From NCBI GenBank assembly GCA_020634565.1, contig JACKBN010000020.1:32426-96425 (forward strand): a stretch of DNA of 64,000 bases. The letters are read 5' to 3'. The first letter of the stretch is position 1. Each line of letters opens with the position of its first letter. This document shows, in pieces, positions 7,358 through 16,461 of the stretch. Origin of the DNA: Ardenticatenaceae bacterium. GTDB lineage: Bacteria > Chloroflexota > Anaerolineae > Promineifilales > Promineifilaceae. A program made the translations under genes and the position numbers. The notes under the pieces are model-generated. The model was not told the DNA's origin and searched no databases. It saw nothing but the letters and a program-made list of their open reading frames with translations.

Positions 7358-9088
7358 TTACATTGAGATGGAGCCTTTGCGGAAATCGGTCTTGCCAATC
7401 ATGACGTTGATCAGGACGGGACGGCCGTTTTCTGCCACCGCTTTCCCCTGAGCCAAAATCTCATTCAATTGCACTGGATCATCGACACAAAAACCATCGC
7501 CGCCGTATCCTTGGGCGACGACATGGTAGTTGGTTTGGGCCAGATCTGTGCCCAGCGGCGTGCCTAAAATTTCCACCTGGTCTCTGGCAATTTGCGCCCA
7601 CGAGGCGTCGTTGCCAATCAGGGCAATAATGGCCACGCCGTGCCGGGCAAACGTGTCGAATTCCGCCAACGAATACCCTGCGGAGCCATCCCCATAGAGC
7701 AGCCACACTTCCGCATCGGGACGGCACAGCTTGGCGGCCAGGGCAAAGCCACCGCCCGCACCCAGCGTGCCAAAGGCGCCGGGGTCCAGCCAGCTCAGCG
7801 GCCCGCGTGGCCGCACGATGTAGCTGGCCGTGGCCACAAAATCGCCGCCATCGCCAATGAGAACGCTGTCTTCGGCAACGGCCGTTTCCAACTGCTGGCA
7901 CAACCAAACCGGATTCACCAGCCCGGTCTCTTCTTCGGCTGTCTGGCTGATTTCAGCATCCCGCGCGGCATCGCGTTCGATGAGCGTGTTGTGCCACGTT
8001 TGCCAGCTGTTGTCTGGCTGCCAGTTGGCCGCCAGCGTACGCAAAAATGCGCCGGGATCGGCGAGAATGCCGATGTCGGGCCGGCGGTTTTTGTTCAAAT
8101 CTTCTTCACTTCGGTTGATTGAGATGTAGGTAGCCCGTTTGGGAATGGAACGGCCGTATCCCAGTCGGAAATCGGCGGGCACACCGGCCAAAATAATCAC
8201 ATCCGCCTCGCGCAGCGCCTTGCTGCGCTTGTGCCGCAAATGCAGCGCGTCCCGCCCCAATAATCCCCGGGCCATGCCAGAAAGGTAGGTGGGGATGTTT
8301 AGCTTTTGCACCGCTGCTTGCAAAGCGTCCCCCTGTGCGGCGTCAATCAATGCCTGGCTGCCGATGATGAGTAACGGCCGTTTGGCTCCGGCCAGTGCTT
8401 TGGCCACCTGCTGCACCTCGCCGCTGGCGGGTAGTGAGGGGATGACCAGCGGCGGCTCGCTGGCGCGCTGCTCCCAGGCGCGGCCAAACGTGCGGCGCAG
8501 ATGGGTCTCAAAGTAAAGCGACATCGCTTTGCCTGCCAGCCCTTTGCCGCTGGAACCCATCGTCCAGCTGCGCACCACATCCTCTGGGTAAAGCAAATCA
8601 ATCGGAATTTCCAGGAAAACGGGGCCGGGCACGCCCTGCTGGCACGTTTGGAACGCTTCTTCGAGCAAAGGCACGATGTCGCGCACTTTTTTGGCGGCGC
8701 GTGCCCACTTGACGATAGGCCGCACCAGCGCCAGTTGGTCGATGTCTTGCAGCGCGCCACGTCCTTTGAGCAGCGTTGCCGCCGAGCCGCCAATCAGCAC
8801 CAGCGGCGATTGGGCCATTTGCGCATTTTTGAGGGCGGTGATCGTGTTGGTGACGCCTGGCCCGGCGGTGACGGCGGCCACACCGGGCACACCGGTTAAT
8901 CGGGCCGTGGCGTCGGCGGCAAAAACGGCCGTTGCCTCATGCCGCACATCAATGACCCGGATGCCTTGTGCTTCGGCCCCCACCAAAATCGGCGAAATGT
9001 GCCCACCGCAGAGCGTATACAAAAATTGCACACCTTGCTTTTGCAGCACCTCGCCAACCAACACGCCACCATTCATTTCTACTGCCAT
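7358..9088 (-). CDS. Thiamine diphosphate enzyme, acetolactate synthase / 2-hydroxyacyl-CoA lyase-like
   Basis: 576 residues with the three domains of the pyruvate-oxidase-like ThDP family: N-terminal Pyr domain with the catalytic Glu region DVRHEATAVFAADATARLTG, a central domain (about 190-330), and a C-terminal PP domain whose GDGSAGYSLAEFDTFARHGV...ND is the GDG-x(about 25)-N magnesium/ThDP motif. The closest general pattern is the ILVBL/2-hydroxyacyl-CoA lyase branch rather than biosynthetic IlvB, because there is no small subunit or other branched-chain gene nearby. It would form or cleave C-C bonds next to a carbonyl; the substrate is not certain. It stands alone on its strand, preceded upstream (9089-9185) by a hairpin repeat. 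Confidence 0.8.
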   Translation of the reverse strand: MAVEMNGGVLVGEVLQKQGVQFLYTLCGGHISPILVGAEAQGIRVIDVRHEATAVFAADATARLTGVPGVAAVTAGPGVTNTITALKNAQMAQSPLVLIGGSAATLLKGRGALQDIDQLALVRPIVKWARAAKKVRDIVPLLEEAFQTCQQGVPGPVFLEIPIDLLYPEDVVRSWTMGSSGKGLAGKAMSLYFETHLRRTFGRAWEQRASEPPLVIPSLPASGEVQQVAKALAGAKRPLLIIGSQALIDAAQGDALQAAVQKLNIPTYLSGMARGLLGRDALHLRHKRSKALREADVIILAGVPADFRLGYGRSIPKRATYISINRSEEDLNKNRRPDIGILADPGAFLRTLAANWQPDNSWQTWHNTLIERDAARDAEISQTAEEETGLVNPVWLCQQLETAVAEDSVLIGDGGDFVATASYIVRPRGPLSWLDPGAFGTLGAGGGFALAAKLCRPDAEVWLLYGDGSAGYSLAEFDTFARHGVAIIALIGNDASWAQIARDQVEILGTPLGTDLAQTNYHVVAQGYGGDGFCVDDPVQLNEILAQGKAVAENGRPVLINVMIGKTDFRKGSISM

Positions 9089-9107
9089 ACCCTACTCCTT
9101 TGCGATT

Positions 9108-9182
9108 TGGAACACAGATAGACGCAGATTTCACGGATTTTTAGATTTATCTGTGTTTATCTGTGGAAATCCGTGTCCTATT
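9108..9182. repeat. CACAGAT-type hairpin repeat
   Basis: The gap between the ThDP enzyme and the kinase gene contains words such as CACAGATAGACGCAGATTTC and, in inverted form, TTATCTGTGGAAATCCGTG, giving a long imperfect hairpin. The same word family occurs at 12340-12412 and 13093-13150, with a half-copy at 58140-58163. It sits between same-strand genes and may act as a terminator or mRNA-stabilising structure. Confidence 0.6.
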
Positions 9183-9185
9183 TTA

Positions 9186-10283
9186 TCATGCGGAGAGGGG
9201 TAGGGTGAGGGTGAAGCTGCTGCCCTGATTGAGTCCGGGGGAAACGGCCGTAACTTCCCCACCATGCGCCTTGGCAATCGCCCGCACGATGGCCAGCCCC
9301 AGGCCCGTGCCGCCGCTTTCCCGGCTGCGCGACGGGTCGGCGCGGTAAAACCGGTCGAAGACGTGGCTGATCTGCTCGGGCGTCATGCCGCTGCCGCTGT
9401 CCTGCACTCGAATTTCGAGCACCTCATTGACCTGCTCCACGGCCAACAAAATGTGGCCGCCTGCGGGCGTGTGGCGCAGGGCGTTGCCTACCAGATTGTG
9501 CAGGCTTTGGCGCAATCGCGCCTCATCTGCCTGAATGGGGGGCAGATGGCCGAGCAGTTCGGCATGCAGCTCCACTTCCTGCGTTTGGGCGATGGGTTGG
9601 AAGGCAACGGCCGTTTCCTTCACCAAAGTCGCCACGTCCACGGTTGCCATGTTTAGCGACAATTGGGACGCTTCTGCCTGGGCCAGCTCGCGCAAATCGT
9701 CGATGAGGCGCGTGAGCAGGCGGGTTTGCTCGTACAGGCGGGCCACTTCTTCTTTTTCCAGCGGATACACATCGTCCAAAATGGCCCGCAAATTGCCCTG
9801 GATGACGGTGACGGGCGTGCGCAGCTCGTGGGCCACGTCGGCCAGCAGATTGCGCCGCAGCGTTTCGGCTTCTTCCAGCCGCCCGGCCATCTCGTTAAAC
9901 GCATCGGCCAGGGCGACGATTTCTTCGCTGCCGCTGACCTGCACGCGCTGGCTCAGGTTGCGGCTGCCAAAACTGCGGGCGGCGGCGGCCAGTTTGTCTA
10001 ACGGCCGTACCAGTGACCGCGCCAGAAAAATCCCCATCACCAGCCCCACCGTCCCGCCGCCGATGATAAAAATGGCAATCTGCCGTGGAATAAACTCGCG
10101 GAAAAACAGTTGGAACTGGGCCACCGTTTCGGCGGGCAGCGTTTCCAGCGCGGCAATCAGTTCGGGCGTTGGCTCCACCAGGTTAAACGTGCGCATCAAA
10201 GCGGAAAAGGTGAGCGGGATGAGCATCACCAAAAAAATGACGCTGACAAAGGCCAGAATAAAGCGCGTTTGCAGCCGGTTCAT
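9186..10283 (-). CDS. Sensor histidine kinase (BaeS/PhoR-type)
   Basis: 365 residues. Two membrane helices (about 8-30 and 68-88) flank a short extracytoplasmic segment of about 40 residues. Then come HAMP (about 88-140), HisKA with LLADVAHELRTPVT (His152, autophosphorylation site) and HATPase_c with the N box (LHNLVGNALRHTPAGG), G1 (IRVQDSGSGMT) and G2 (GGTGLGLAIVRAI). The gene overlaps the response regulator by 4 bp, which implies translational coupling. It lies at the 3' end of the adaptor-ATPase-permease unit, so it probably senses an envelope stress or substrate handled by that exporter. The small sensor loop gives no clue to the ligand. Confidence 0.92.
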   Translation of the reverse strand: MNRLQTRFILAFVSVIFLVMLIPLTFSALMRTFNLVEPTPELIAALETLPAETVAQFQLFFREFIPRQIAIFIIGGGTVGLVMGIFLARSLVRPLDKLAAAARSFGSRNLSQRVQVSGSEEIVALADAFNEMAGRLEEAETLRRNLLADVAHELRTPVTVIQGNLRAILDDVYPLEKEEVARLYEQTRLLTRLIDDLRELAQAEASQLSLNMATVDVATLVKETAVAFQPIAQTQEVELHAELLGHLPPIQADEARLRQSLHNLVGNALRHTPAGGHILLAVEQVNEVLEIRVQDSGSGMTPEQISHVFDRFYRADPSRSRESGGTGLGLAIVRAIAKAHGGEVTAVSPGLNQGSSFTLTLPLSA

Positions 10284-10993
10284 GGTTGCTCCACCAGGCG
10301 GTAACCCACGCCATAAACGGTCTGAATCAGGGAGGGATTTTTGGGATCTGGCTCAATTTTGCGCCGTAGATTTTTGATGTGGCTGTCCAGCGTGCGGTCC
10401 ATGCCGATGTACTCTTGCCCCAGCCCGTGCTCAATCAGTTCGCTGCGAGTGAAAACGAAGCCGGGGTTTTCTAGCATGGTTTGCAGCAAGCTAAATTCGG
10501 AAGGGGTGAGATCGACGGCACGGCCGTTTACCGACACCGTGCGCCGACCTGTGTCCAAATGAATCCCGCTGACCTGGAAGACGGCCGTTTCCAATCCCTC
10601 ATCACTACTGATTAACCGGCTTTTGGCGCGCAGCTGGGCGCGGACCCGGGCCACCACCTCGGCCGGATTAAACGGCTTGGTCACGTAATCATCCGCGCCC
10701 AACTCCAGCCCCACGATTTTGTCGCTATCCTCGACTCGCGCCGTGAGCATGATGATGGGCATGGGTCGCAGCGTTTCTTCTTGCCGCACCAGCCGGGTGA
10801 TGTCGTAGCCATCCATGTCTGGCAGCATCAGGTCCAGCACGAGTAAATCCGGCTTTTCCCGGCGCAGGCTGTGAACGGCCGTACGGCCGTCATGCGCCAC
10901 CAGCACGTCAAACCCCGCCTTTTCCAGATACCCCCGCAGCAGCCGGGCAATCTCTTTATCGTCGTCAACTACCAGAATTTGTTGCTTTTTCAT
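10280..10993 (-). CDS. OmpR/PhoB-family response regulator
   Basis: 237 residues: receiver domain (1-120) with acidic pocket VVDDD and phospho-acceptor Asp54 in LLVLDLMLPDMDGYD, conserved Thr in LTARVE and Lys in VTKPFN. A winged-helix DNA-binding domain follows (about 135-237; LTPSEFSLLQTMLENPG, TLDSHIKNLRRKI, QTVYGVGYRLV). It partners the overlapping kinase gene. Two ACGGCCGT copies stand back to back within its receiver-coding part (10873-10888), near the codons for HDGRTAVHS. Confidence 0.93.
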   Translation of the reverse strand: MKKQQILVVDDDKEIARLLRGYLEKAGFDVLVAHDGRTAVHSLRREKPDLLVLDLMLPDMDGYDITRLVRQEETLRPMPIIMLTARVEDSDKIVGLELGADDYVTKPFNPAEVVARVRAQLRAKSRLISSDEGLETAVFQVSGIHLDTGRRTVSVNGRAVDLTPSEFSLLQTMLENPGFVFTRSELIEHGLGQEYIGMDRTLDSHIKNLRRKIEPDPKNPSLIQTVYGVGYRLVEQP

Positions 10994-11100
10994 GGTCTTT
11001 GTAATTTGGTAATTGAGTAATTGGGTAATTCACCCCTTCACCCGTTCACCTTGTCACCAAGCGTTCGAAGAACGCAGTCACCCCTTCACCTTGTCAAAAC
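10994..11100. repeat. Intergenic short-period repeat (GTAATTGA and TTCACCTTGTCACC words)
   Basis: Between the response regulator and the permease the DNA consists of reiterated words: GGTAATTGAGTAATTGGGTAA and then CCCCTTCACC/TTGTCACC several times. No reading frame of merit is present. The same TTCACCTTGTCACC words recur at 29457-29490 beside the Gld-like gene. Confidence 0.6.
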
Positions 11101-11104
11101 TATA

Positions 11105-12325
11105 TCACTCATACCGCAGTGCTTCAATCGGCCGTAACCCAGCGGCCCGCCAGGCCGGATAAATGCCAAACGCCAGACCCACGCCAGCAGCAAACCCGGT
11201 GGCCAGCAGCACCGTGCTCGCTTCGACAACCGGCTCGATATCCAGCGCCGGGCCGGTGACAGAAGCAATCAGTACGCCCAAGGTGATGCCCAAAGCGCCA
11301 CCCAACAGGCTCAGCAGCAGCGACTCCAGCAAAAACTGGGCGAGAATATCCCGCTTGAGGGCCCCCACTGCCTTGCGGATGCCAATCTCTCGCGTCCGTT
11401 CCGTTACGCTTACCAGCATGATGTTCATAATGCCGATGCCGCCCACCAGCAGCGAAATGCCGGCGATGGCGCCGAGGAAGGCCGTCAGCGTGGCCGTGAC
11501 TGTATCAAAGGTGGCAATCAGGTCTGTCTGGCTGAAGATGGAAAAATCATCTTCGCCAGCGTAAGCAATGCGGTGTTCCTCGCGTAGAATGTCCGTTACC
11601 TGAGTGATGGCCGCATCTGTTTGATCTTCGCTGACAACCTGAGCCAGGATGCTGTTGACCGCTTTGTCGCCGCTGCGGGTGCGCGTGGGATACAGGCGGC
11701 TTTGCGCCGTGGAGATGGGAATGTAGACCGTTTCGTCTGGGCTGTTGCCCAGGCCCAGGCCCTGCTGAGCCAAAACGCCCACCACTTCATAGCTGACGCC
11801 GCTGATTTTGACCGATTTGCCTACCGGGTACTCGTCGCCAAATAGCTCGGTCACCACGTTGGAACCCAGTACCGCCACGCGGGCGCTGGTTTCGATGTCG
11901 TTGTCGGTGAGACCATCGCCCGCCGTGAAGTCGGTCAGGTTGGTGAGGGCAAAGTAGTTGGCAGTGACGCCATTGACGGATTGTGAGGCAGAGCCGCCTG
12001 CGTAAACAATTTCTTGCTGCCCGGCAACGCTGGCACCCACCTGGGCAATGTCTGGCGCATAGAGCGGGTCAGACAGCGCATCAACATCATCCAGGCTCAG
12101 CGAGGGCAGGCCGCCGCTGTTTTCTAGGTCGGTGCTGATGGTGAGCAGGTTGGAGCCGATGCTCTGGATTTCACTGGTGACAGAGGCGCTGACGCCGCTG
12201 CCAATGGCCATCAAGGCAATCACGGCCGCTACGCCAATAATCACGCCCAGCATGGTCAAAATTGCTCGCATTTTGTTGGCCATCAAGCTATCAACGGCCG
12301 TTAAAAAACTTTCTGAAAGATTCAT
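11105..12325 (-). CDS. MacB-like ABC transporter permease (FtsX domain)
   Basis: 406 residues: one N-terminal helix (about 18-45, MRAILTMLGVIIGVAAVIALMA), a periplasmic/extracellular MacB-PCD domain (about 50-250), and three C-terminal helices of the FtsX fold, with the typical loop TERTREIGIRKAVGA between helices 2 and 3. The MacB family is a mechanotransmission ABC exporter rather than a classical carrier. It follows its ATPase by 80 bp on the same strand and completes the module adaptor-adaptor-ATPase-permease. Cargo is unknown: peptides, glycolipids or antibiotics are all known for the family. Confidence 0.9.
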   Translation of the reverse strand: MNLSESFLTAVDSLMANKMRAILTMLGVIIGVAAVIALMAIGSGVSASVTSEIQSIGSNLLTISTDLENSGGLPSLSLDDVDALSDPLYAPDIAQVGASVAGQQEIVYAGGSASQSVNGVTANYFALTNLTDFTAGDGLTDNDIETSARVAVLGSNVVTELFGDEYPVGKSVKISGVSYEVVGVLAQQGLGLGNSPDETVYIPISTAQSRLYPTRTRSGDKAVNSILAQVVSEDQTDAAITQVTDILREEHRIAYAGEDDFSIFSQTDLIATFDTVTATLTAFLGAIAGISLLVGGIGIMNIMLVSVTERTREIGIRKAVGALKRDILAQFLLESLLLSLLGGALGITLGVLIASVTGPALDIEPVVEASTVLLATGFAAGVGLAFGIYPAWRAAGLRPIEALRYE

Positions 12326-12339
12326 GATTTCCTCTAAAA

Positions 12340-12412
12340 ATTAGTCACAGATTTCGCAGATTACACAGATTTTTGATACAAAATTGAATCTGCGAAATCT
12401 GTGGATTATAAA
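12340..12412. repeat. CACAGATTTCGCAGATT hairpin repeat
   Basis: AGTCACAGATTTCGCAGATT near 12342 is inverted as AATCTGCGAAATCTGTGGAT ending at 12408, forming a near-perfect stem of about 20 bp with an A/T-rich loop. Its right arm runs into the last codons of the ATPase gene (stop at 12406). Same family as 9108 and 13093. Confidence 0.7.
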
Positions 12413-13074
12413 TGCTCCACGATCACGCCGTCGCGAATCCAGATGGTGCGTTGGGCGTGTTCGGCCACTTCGGGGTCGTGGGTGATCATCACAATGGTCA
12501 TTCCCTTGGCGTGCAGGTCCTTGAAGATGTTCAGGATTTCTTCACCCGATTGGGTATCCAGCGCGCCGGTTGGCTCGTCGGCCAGGATGATGCTGGGGGT
12601 GGTTGCCAGGGCGCGGGCGATAGCCACACGCTGCTGCTGCCCACCAGACAGTTCGTCTGGTTTGTGGTCGATTCGTTGGCCTAACCCTACGGCCGTTAAT
12701 GCTTCTTTGGCTCGTTCTAAGCGTTCGGAACGGCCGTAACCGCCATACATCAAAGGCAGGGCGACTTGTTTTTCGGCCGTGGTGCGCGGCAGCAAATTAA
12801 ACTGCTGGAAGACAAAACCAATGCGCTGGTTGCGTACTTTGGCTTGCTCATCGTCGCTCATCTGGCTGACGTCGATGCCGTCCAGCGTGTAGCGCCCGCC
12901 GGATGGGATATCCAGACAGCCAATCACGTTCATCAGCGTGCTTTTGCCCGAGCCAGACGGCCCCATGATGGCCACAAATTCGCCTTCGTTGATGGTCAGG
13001 TCCACGCCGCGCAGGGCATGTACCATCATCTCACCCATCTCGTATGACTTGGTAATGTTGGTTAGTTCAATCAT
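12406..13074 (-). CDS. MacB/LolD-type ABC transporter ATPase
   Basis: 222 residues from ATG 13072-13074, chosen because AGGAACG lies 4-10 nt before it and the family begins MIELTNITKSYEMG; an upstream ATG at 13107 lies in the intergenic repeat. Walker A GPSGSGKST, Q-loop RIGFVFQQFNLLPR, signature LSGGQQQRVAIARAL, Walker B IILADEPTGALD and the H-loop MITHD are all present. It energises the permease at 11105 and, with the two adaptors upstream, forms a tripartite-like exporter, here presumably in a single-membrane cell. Confidence 0.93.
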   Translation of the reverse strand: MIELTNITKSYEMGEMMVHALRGVDLTINEGEFVAIMGPSGSGKSTLMNVIGCLDIPSGGRYTLDGIDVSQMSDDEQAKVRNQRIGFVFQQFNLLPRTTAEKQVALPLMYGGYGRSERLERAKEALTAVGLGQRIDHKPDELSGGQQQRVAIARALATTPSIILADEPTGALDTQSGEEILNIFKDLHAKGMTIVMITHDPEVAEHAQRTIWIRDGVIVEHL

Positions 13075-13092
13075 TTTACGTTCCTGATTCTT

Positions 13093-13150
13093 ATCAACAG
13101 ATTTCACAGATTAAAAAGATTAAATCTGTAAAATCTGCGAAATCTTTGAT
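13093..13150. repeat. CACAGATT-type hairpin repeat
   Basis: Words ATCAACAGATTTCACAGATT and, inverted, AATCTGTAAAATCTGCGAAA flank a short A-rich centre between the second adaptor gene (stop 13162) and the ATPase start (13074). Same family as 9108 and 12340; a half copy lies at 58140. Confidence 0.65.
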
Positions 13151-13161
13151 TCTTTCCTTTC

Positions 13162-14781
13162 TTAATTTCCGCTGAACGGACCATTACCGGGCGTAAACAA
13201 ATCATCCACGGGAACGGCCGTTTCAATCAACAGTTCATCTCCAGCGGTTAAGCCGCTGGTAATTTGCGTATATTCATCATCGCGCAGGCCGATGGTCACT
13301 TCAATCACCTCGCCGTCGGCGCGGGTCACATAAAATTTGTCAGCGGCGCGATCCTGAGTGATGGCGCGGTTGGGCACCAGCAGCACGTCGCTGCGCTGGG
13401 CGGTGATCAGGTTCGCATTGGCCGTCATGCCGACGCGGATGGGCAGGTTGGTGTCGCCCAGCGCCAGGTAAACGGCGTAGGTAACCAGCCCGCTGCCCTG
13501 GGAAGCCGTGTTGCGTGGCGCAATCGAAACCACCGTGGCCTCAATTTCTTCGTCCGGCCAGGTTTCCAGGGTGATGACGGCCTGTTGGTCCAGAATGATG
13601 TTGCTGATGTCTACCTCGTCCACATCCAGCACCAGCTCCAGGCTGTCGGGATTAAACATCTCGACCACCACGCCGCTGGCCTGCTCGCCGATGCTGACGT
13701 TTACGGCCGTAATCACCCCGGCATATGGCGCGGTCAACGTGGCGTTGGCCAGATTTTGCTCGGCGCGGGCCAGATTGGTTTGCGCCTGGATGAGTTGCGC
13801 CTCAGCAATGGCAATTTGCTCGTCGGAGGCGCCGCGCACCAGCCGATCCAGCGTGGCTTCCGCTGAGGCCAGCGTCGCTTCGGCCTGGGCAATTTGCACG
13901 TCGGAGGCGCCTTCTTGCACCTGTTGTAGACGCAGTTCGGCCGTTTTCAGTGAAGCTGAGGCCAGACTCACCGATGCCTGGGCAGCGGCAATCGAGTTTG
14001 GATCGCCGTTGAGCAGTTCGTTCAGCGTTTCCTGGGCGGCTTGTAGTTCGGCGTTGGCTTGCAAAGCGGCCGTTCGTGCCGCTAGTTCCATGTTCGCCAG
14101 CTGATCTTCAGAGATGTAGTCGTTTTCCGTTACCAAAACGGTGCTGTGCTGCTCGGCGGCTTGCGTAGCGGCCGTTTGGGCCAGTTCCAGCTGAATTTGG
14201 GCGGCGGCGATCGCTTCGGCATCGGCTGCGGCTCTCAAGTCAGACAGGCGAGCGTAGGCGGCGTTAAGTTCTGCCTGAGCCGCCTGGACATCGGCTTCGG
14301 CAGCAGCGATGTCGTTGGCATTGGGGCCGTCCAGTAAATCAGCCAGATTGGCTTCGGCGCTGGCGACGCTGGCTTCGGCGGCGGCCAAATCAGCCTCGGT
14401 GGCGGGTTCTTGCAGCGTGTCCAGGTTGGTTTCCTGAATGATGACGGCTTGGGTAGCATTGGCGACATCGCGTTCGAGAGCGGCCGTTTCCAGCTGCAAA
14501 AGTGGTTGTCCGGCGGTGACGGAATCACCCACCGCCACGTAGATTTCCGCTACCGTGCCGCCGCGCAGCAGCGCGAGAGCGGCCGTTTGCTCGGCCTCAA
14601 TGTTGCCGCTGGCGGTGGCGCTGGCTGATAAATCGCCGATGAAAGCGGTGACGATGTCACCGGTTTGCGGCTCCTGTGCGGCGGCGCTGCGCTGTCCCTG
14701 CTGCACAAAAAACAGGGCGGTGATGAGCGCTAATGTGCCAATGCCAATTAAAAACCATCTGCTTCGTAGTAACTTTTTCAT
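13162..14781 (-). CDS. Efflux adaptor (HlyD/MacA-type membrane fusion protein), second copy
   Basis: 539 residues from ATG 14779-14781 (MKKLLRSRWFLIGIGTLALITALFF: a short positively charged start and one signal-anchor helix). An upstream open stretch to 14967 is the antisense of the neighbouring gene end and is excluded. After GDLSASATASGNIEAEQ comes a half lipoyl/barrel-sandwich, then a very long Ala/Gln-rich coiled-coil hairpin (about 110-350; repeated AxAxxASAEAxL units), then the second lipoyl half (LTAPYAGVITAVNVSIGEQ), beta-barrel and membrane-proximal domains. It is a paralogue of the gene just upstream (14795-16342), separated by 13 bp, and serves the ATPase and permease downstream. 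Confidence 0.88.
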   Translation of the reverse strand: MKKLLRSRWFLIGIGTLALITALFFVQQGQRSAAAQEPQTGDIVTAFIGDLSASATASGNIEAEQTAALALLRGGTVAEIYVAVGDSVTAGQPLLQLETAALERDVANATQAVIIQETNLDTLQEPATEADLAAAEASVASAEANLADLLDGPNANDIAAAEADVQAAQAELNAAYARLSDLRAAADAEAIAAAQIQLELAQTAATQAAEQHSTVLVTENDYISEDQLANMELAARTAALQANAELQAAQETLNELLNGDPNSIAAAQASVSLASASLKTAELRLQQVQEGASDVQIAQAEATLASAEATLDRLVRGASDEQIAIAEAQLIQAQTNLARAEQNLANATLTAPYAGVITAVNVSIGEQASGVVVEMFNPDSLELVLDVDEVDISNIILDQQAVITLETWPDEEIEATVVSIAPRNTASQGSGLVTYAVYLALGDTNLPIRVGMTANANLITAQRSDVLLVPNRAITQDRAADKFYVTRADGEVIEVTIGLRDDEYTQITSGLTAGDELLIETAVPVDDLFTPGNGPFSGN

Positions 14782-14794
14782 GAGATTATTCCTT

Positions 14795-16342
14795 TTACCC
14801 GCCAAACGGTCCTGGTCGGTTGAATTCTTCAGTTGGCTGGCTGCTGACGAGGCGCAAGACGTCGCCTTCGACCAGGCCAGCGGTAATTTGCGTGTTTTCG
14901 CCGTCGCGCAGGCCAATCGACACTTCCACCTGGCGGAAGCTGCCGTCCGACTGCTGTACATCGACAAAATATTTGCCTGCGGCGCGGTCGGGCGTGATGG
15001 CGGCGTTGGGCACCAGCAGCACGTCTTCGCGTTGGGCTGTAATCAGGTTGGCGTTGGCCGTCAGGCCGATGAGCGTGGGCAGGTCGTCGGCCTGGTAAGC
15101 CAGGTGCACCTCGTAGGTGACCAGCGCGCTGTTTTGGTTGCTGGCGCTGGGGGCGATGGTCACGATTTCGCTGTCGAATTCGCGCTCCGGCCACGCTTCC
15201 AGCGTCACAATGGCGGGCTGACCGACGTCGAAGCTGCCAATGTCTACCTCATCCACACTCAGGACCAGCTCCAGGCTGCTGCTGTCTACCAGCTCCACCA
15301 CGGGGCCGCTGGCAATTTCACCTTCGCTGACGTAAACGGCCGTTACTACCCCGGCAAATGGGGCCACAATCGAGGCGTCGGCCAACGCTTCTTGCGCCTC
15401 AGCCAGCGTCAGTTCCGCTTGGGCGACTTCTGCTTCGGCAGCACGGATTTCTTCGGTAGTGGGGCCAGCCTGTAAATTGGACAAATTGGCCTGGGCTTGA
15501 GCAACGGCCGCTTCTGCATTGGCGATATTGGCGGCTGTGGCACCGGCCAGCGTGCTGTCCAGATCGATCTGGCTGCCAGCGACGCGGGCATTGGCGGCAG
15601 CGACGCTGCTTTGCGCGGCGTTGGTGCTGGGGCCAGCTTGCAGCGTATCCAGCTGCGCTTGAGCGTTGGCTACGGCTTGTTCAGCTTGCAGCCGCGCCTG
15701 GTGATTGGCCTCATTCGGGTTGTCTTCGTTGATTTCGATGGCGCGATCCAGCTGCTGCTGTGCGGCCAGCAAGTTTGCTTCGGCGGCGGTAATTTGGGAT
15801 TGGCTAATGCTGCTCTGGCTGTTGTTCAAATCGGCAACGGAGGCATTGAGTTGGGCCTGAGCGGAGGCAACGGCCGTTTCGCCAAGTGCGATTTCTGTTT
15901 CTGTGGGGCCAGCTAACAGATTGTCTAGCTGAGTTTGGGCGCTGGCCAGGGCGGCCTGGGCGCTGGCAATTTCGGCGTCGGTGGCTGGAGCTAGCAAATT
16001 ATCCAGACGGGCCTGAGCCAGCACCACCGTTTGGGCGGCGTTGTCTACAGTAAATTGCAAATCGGTGCTGTCTAGCTGGACCAGCAGATCGCCGGGCTGG
16101 ACGACATCGCCCAGCCGCACGGCCACGGTGGTGACGCGAGCGGGGCTGCTGGCAGTGAGTACCGCCTCGCGCTGGGGCAGTACCTGCCCGCTGGCCGTGG
16201 CGCTGGCTGATAGATCGCCGATGGTGGCAACGGCCGTTTCTGTCTCTGGCGCGGCGCTGGAATTGGTGGCGGTGCAGCTAATCAGCAGCGCGGCCAAAAT
16301 GGTGAAGACTGTGCCCAGGGCCAGCCATCTTTTTTTGTTCAT
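14795..16342 (-). CDS. Efflux adaptor (HlyD/MacA-type), lipoprotein, first copy
   Basis: 515 residues from ATG 16340-16342. The start MNKKRWLALGTVFTILAALLISC is a lipoprotein signal with the acceptor Cys in LISC. The layout mirrors the downstream paralogue: GDLSASATASGQVL, lipoyl half, long coiled-coil hairpin with Ala-rich repeats (about 80-340), second lipoyl half (IVAPFAGVVTAVYVSEGE), then DEVDIGSF and NLITAQREDVLLVPN, also shared with the paralogue. One lipid-anchored and one helix-anchored adaptor in tandem suggests a hetero-oligomeric adaptor ring or two exchangeable adaptors. First gene of the exporter operon; its leader carries a 15-bp inverted repeat. Confidence 0.87.
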   Translation of the reverse strand: MNKKRWLALGTVFTILAALLISCTATNSSAAPETETAVATIGDLSASATASGQVLPQREAVLTASSPARVTTVAVRLGDVVQPGDLLVQLDSTDLQFTVDNAAQTVVLAQARLDNLLAPATDAEIASAQAALASAQTQLDNLLAGPTETEIALGETAVASAQAQLNASVADLNNSQSSISQSQITAAEANLLAAQQQLDRAIEINEDNPNEANHQARLQAEQAVANAQAQLDTLQAGPSTNAAQSSVAAANARVAGSQIDLDSTLAGATAANIANAEAAVAQAQANLSNLQAGPTTEEIRAAEAEVAQAELTLAEAQEALADASIVAPFAGVVTAVYVSEGEIASGPVVELVDSSSLELVLSVDEVDIGSFDVGQPAIVTLEAWPEREFDSEIVTIAPSASNQNSALVTYEVHLAYQADDLPTLIGLTANANLITAQREDVLLVPNAAITPDRAAGKYFVDVQQSDGSFRQVEVSIGLRDGENTQITAGLVEGDVLRLVSSQPTEEFNRPGPFGG

Positions 16343-16368
16343 CGTGATGCTCCTCAAGATTTCGTTGA

Positions 16369-16461
16369 GACCGGACAGGTTTACTGCGTTGGCTGCTGGA
16401 GAAGATATTTTGCTCGGCAAAGTTTCTGAAGTGAGACGTTGCTTTGTAAACCTGTCGGGTC
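16369..16461. repeat. 15-bp inverted repeat in the exporter-operon leader
   Basis: GACCGGACAGGTTTA at 16369-16383 is inverted with one mismatch at 16447-16461, giving a loop of 63 nt. It lies 27 bp before the adaptor start on the minus strand, so it would be in the 5' leader or the promoter. It may be a small dispersed element or a folded leader; no copy elsewhere in the window was seen. Confidence 0.45.

Noticed and set aside
9108..13150. CRISPR array made of CACAGATTTCGCAGATT units
   Set aside because: Units are imperfect, inverted rather than direct, and not separated by unique spacers of equal size; no cas gene is present.
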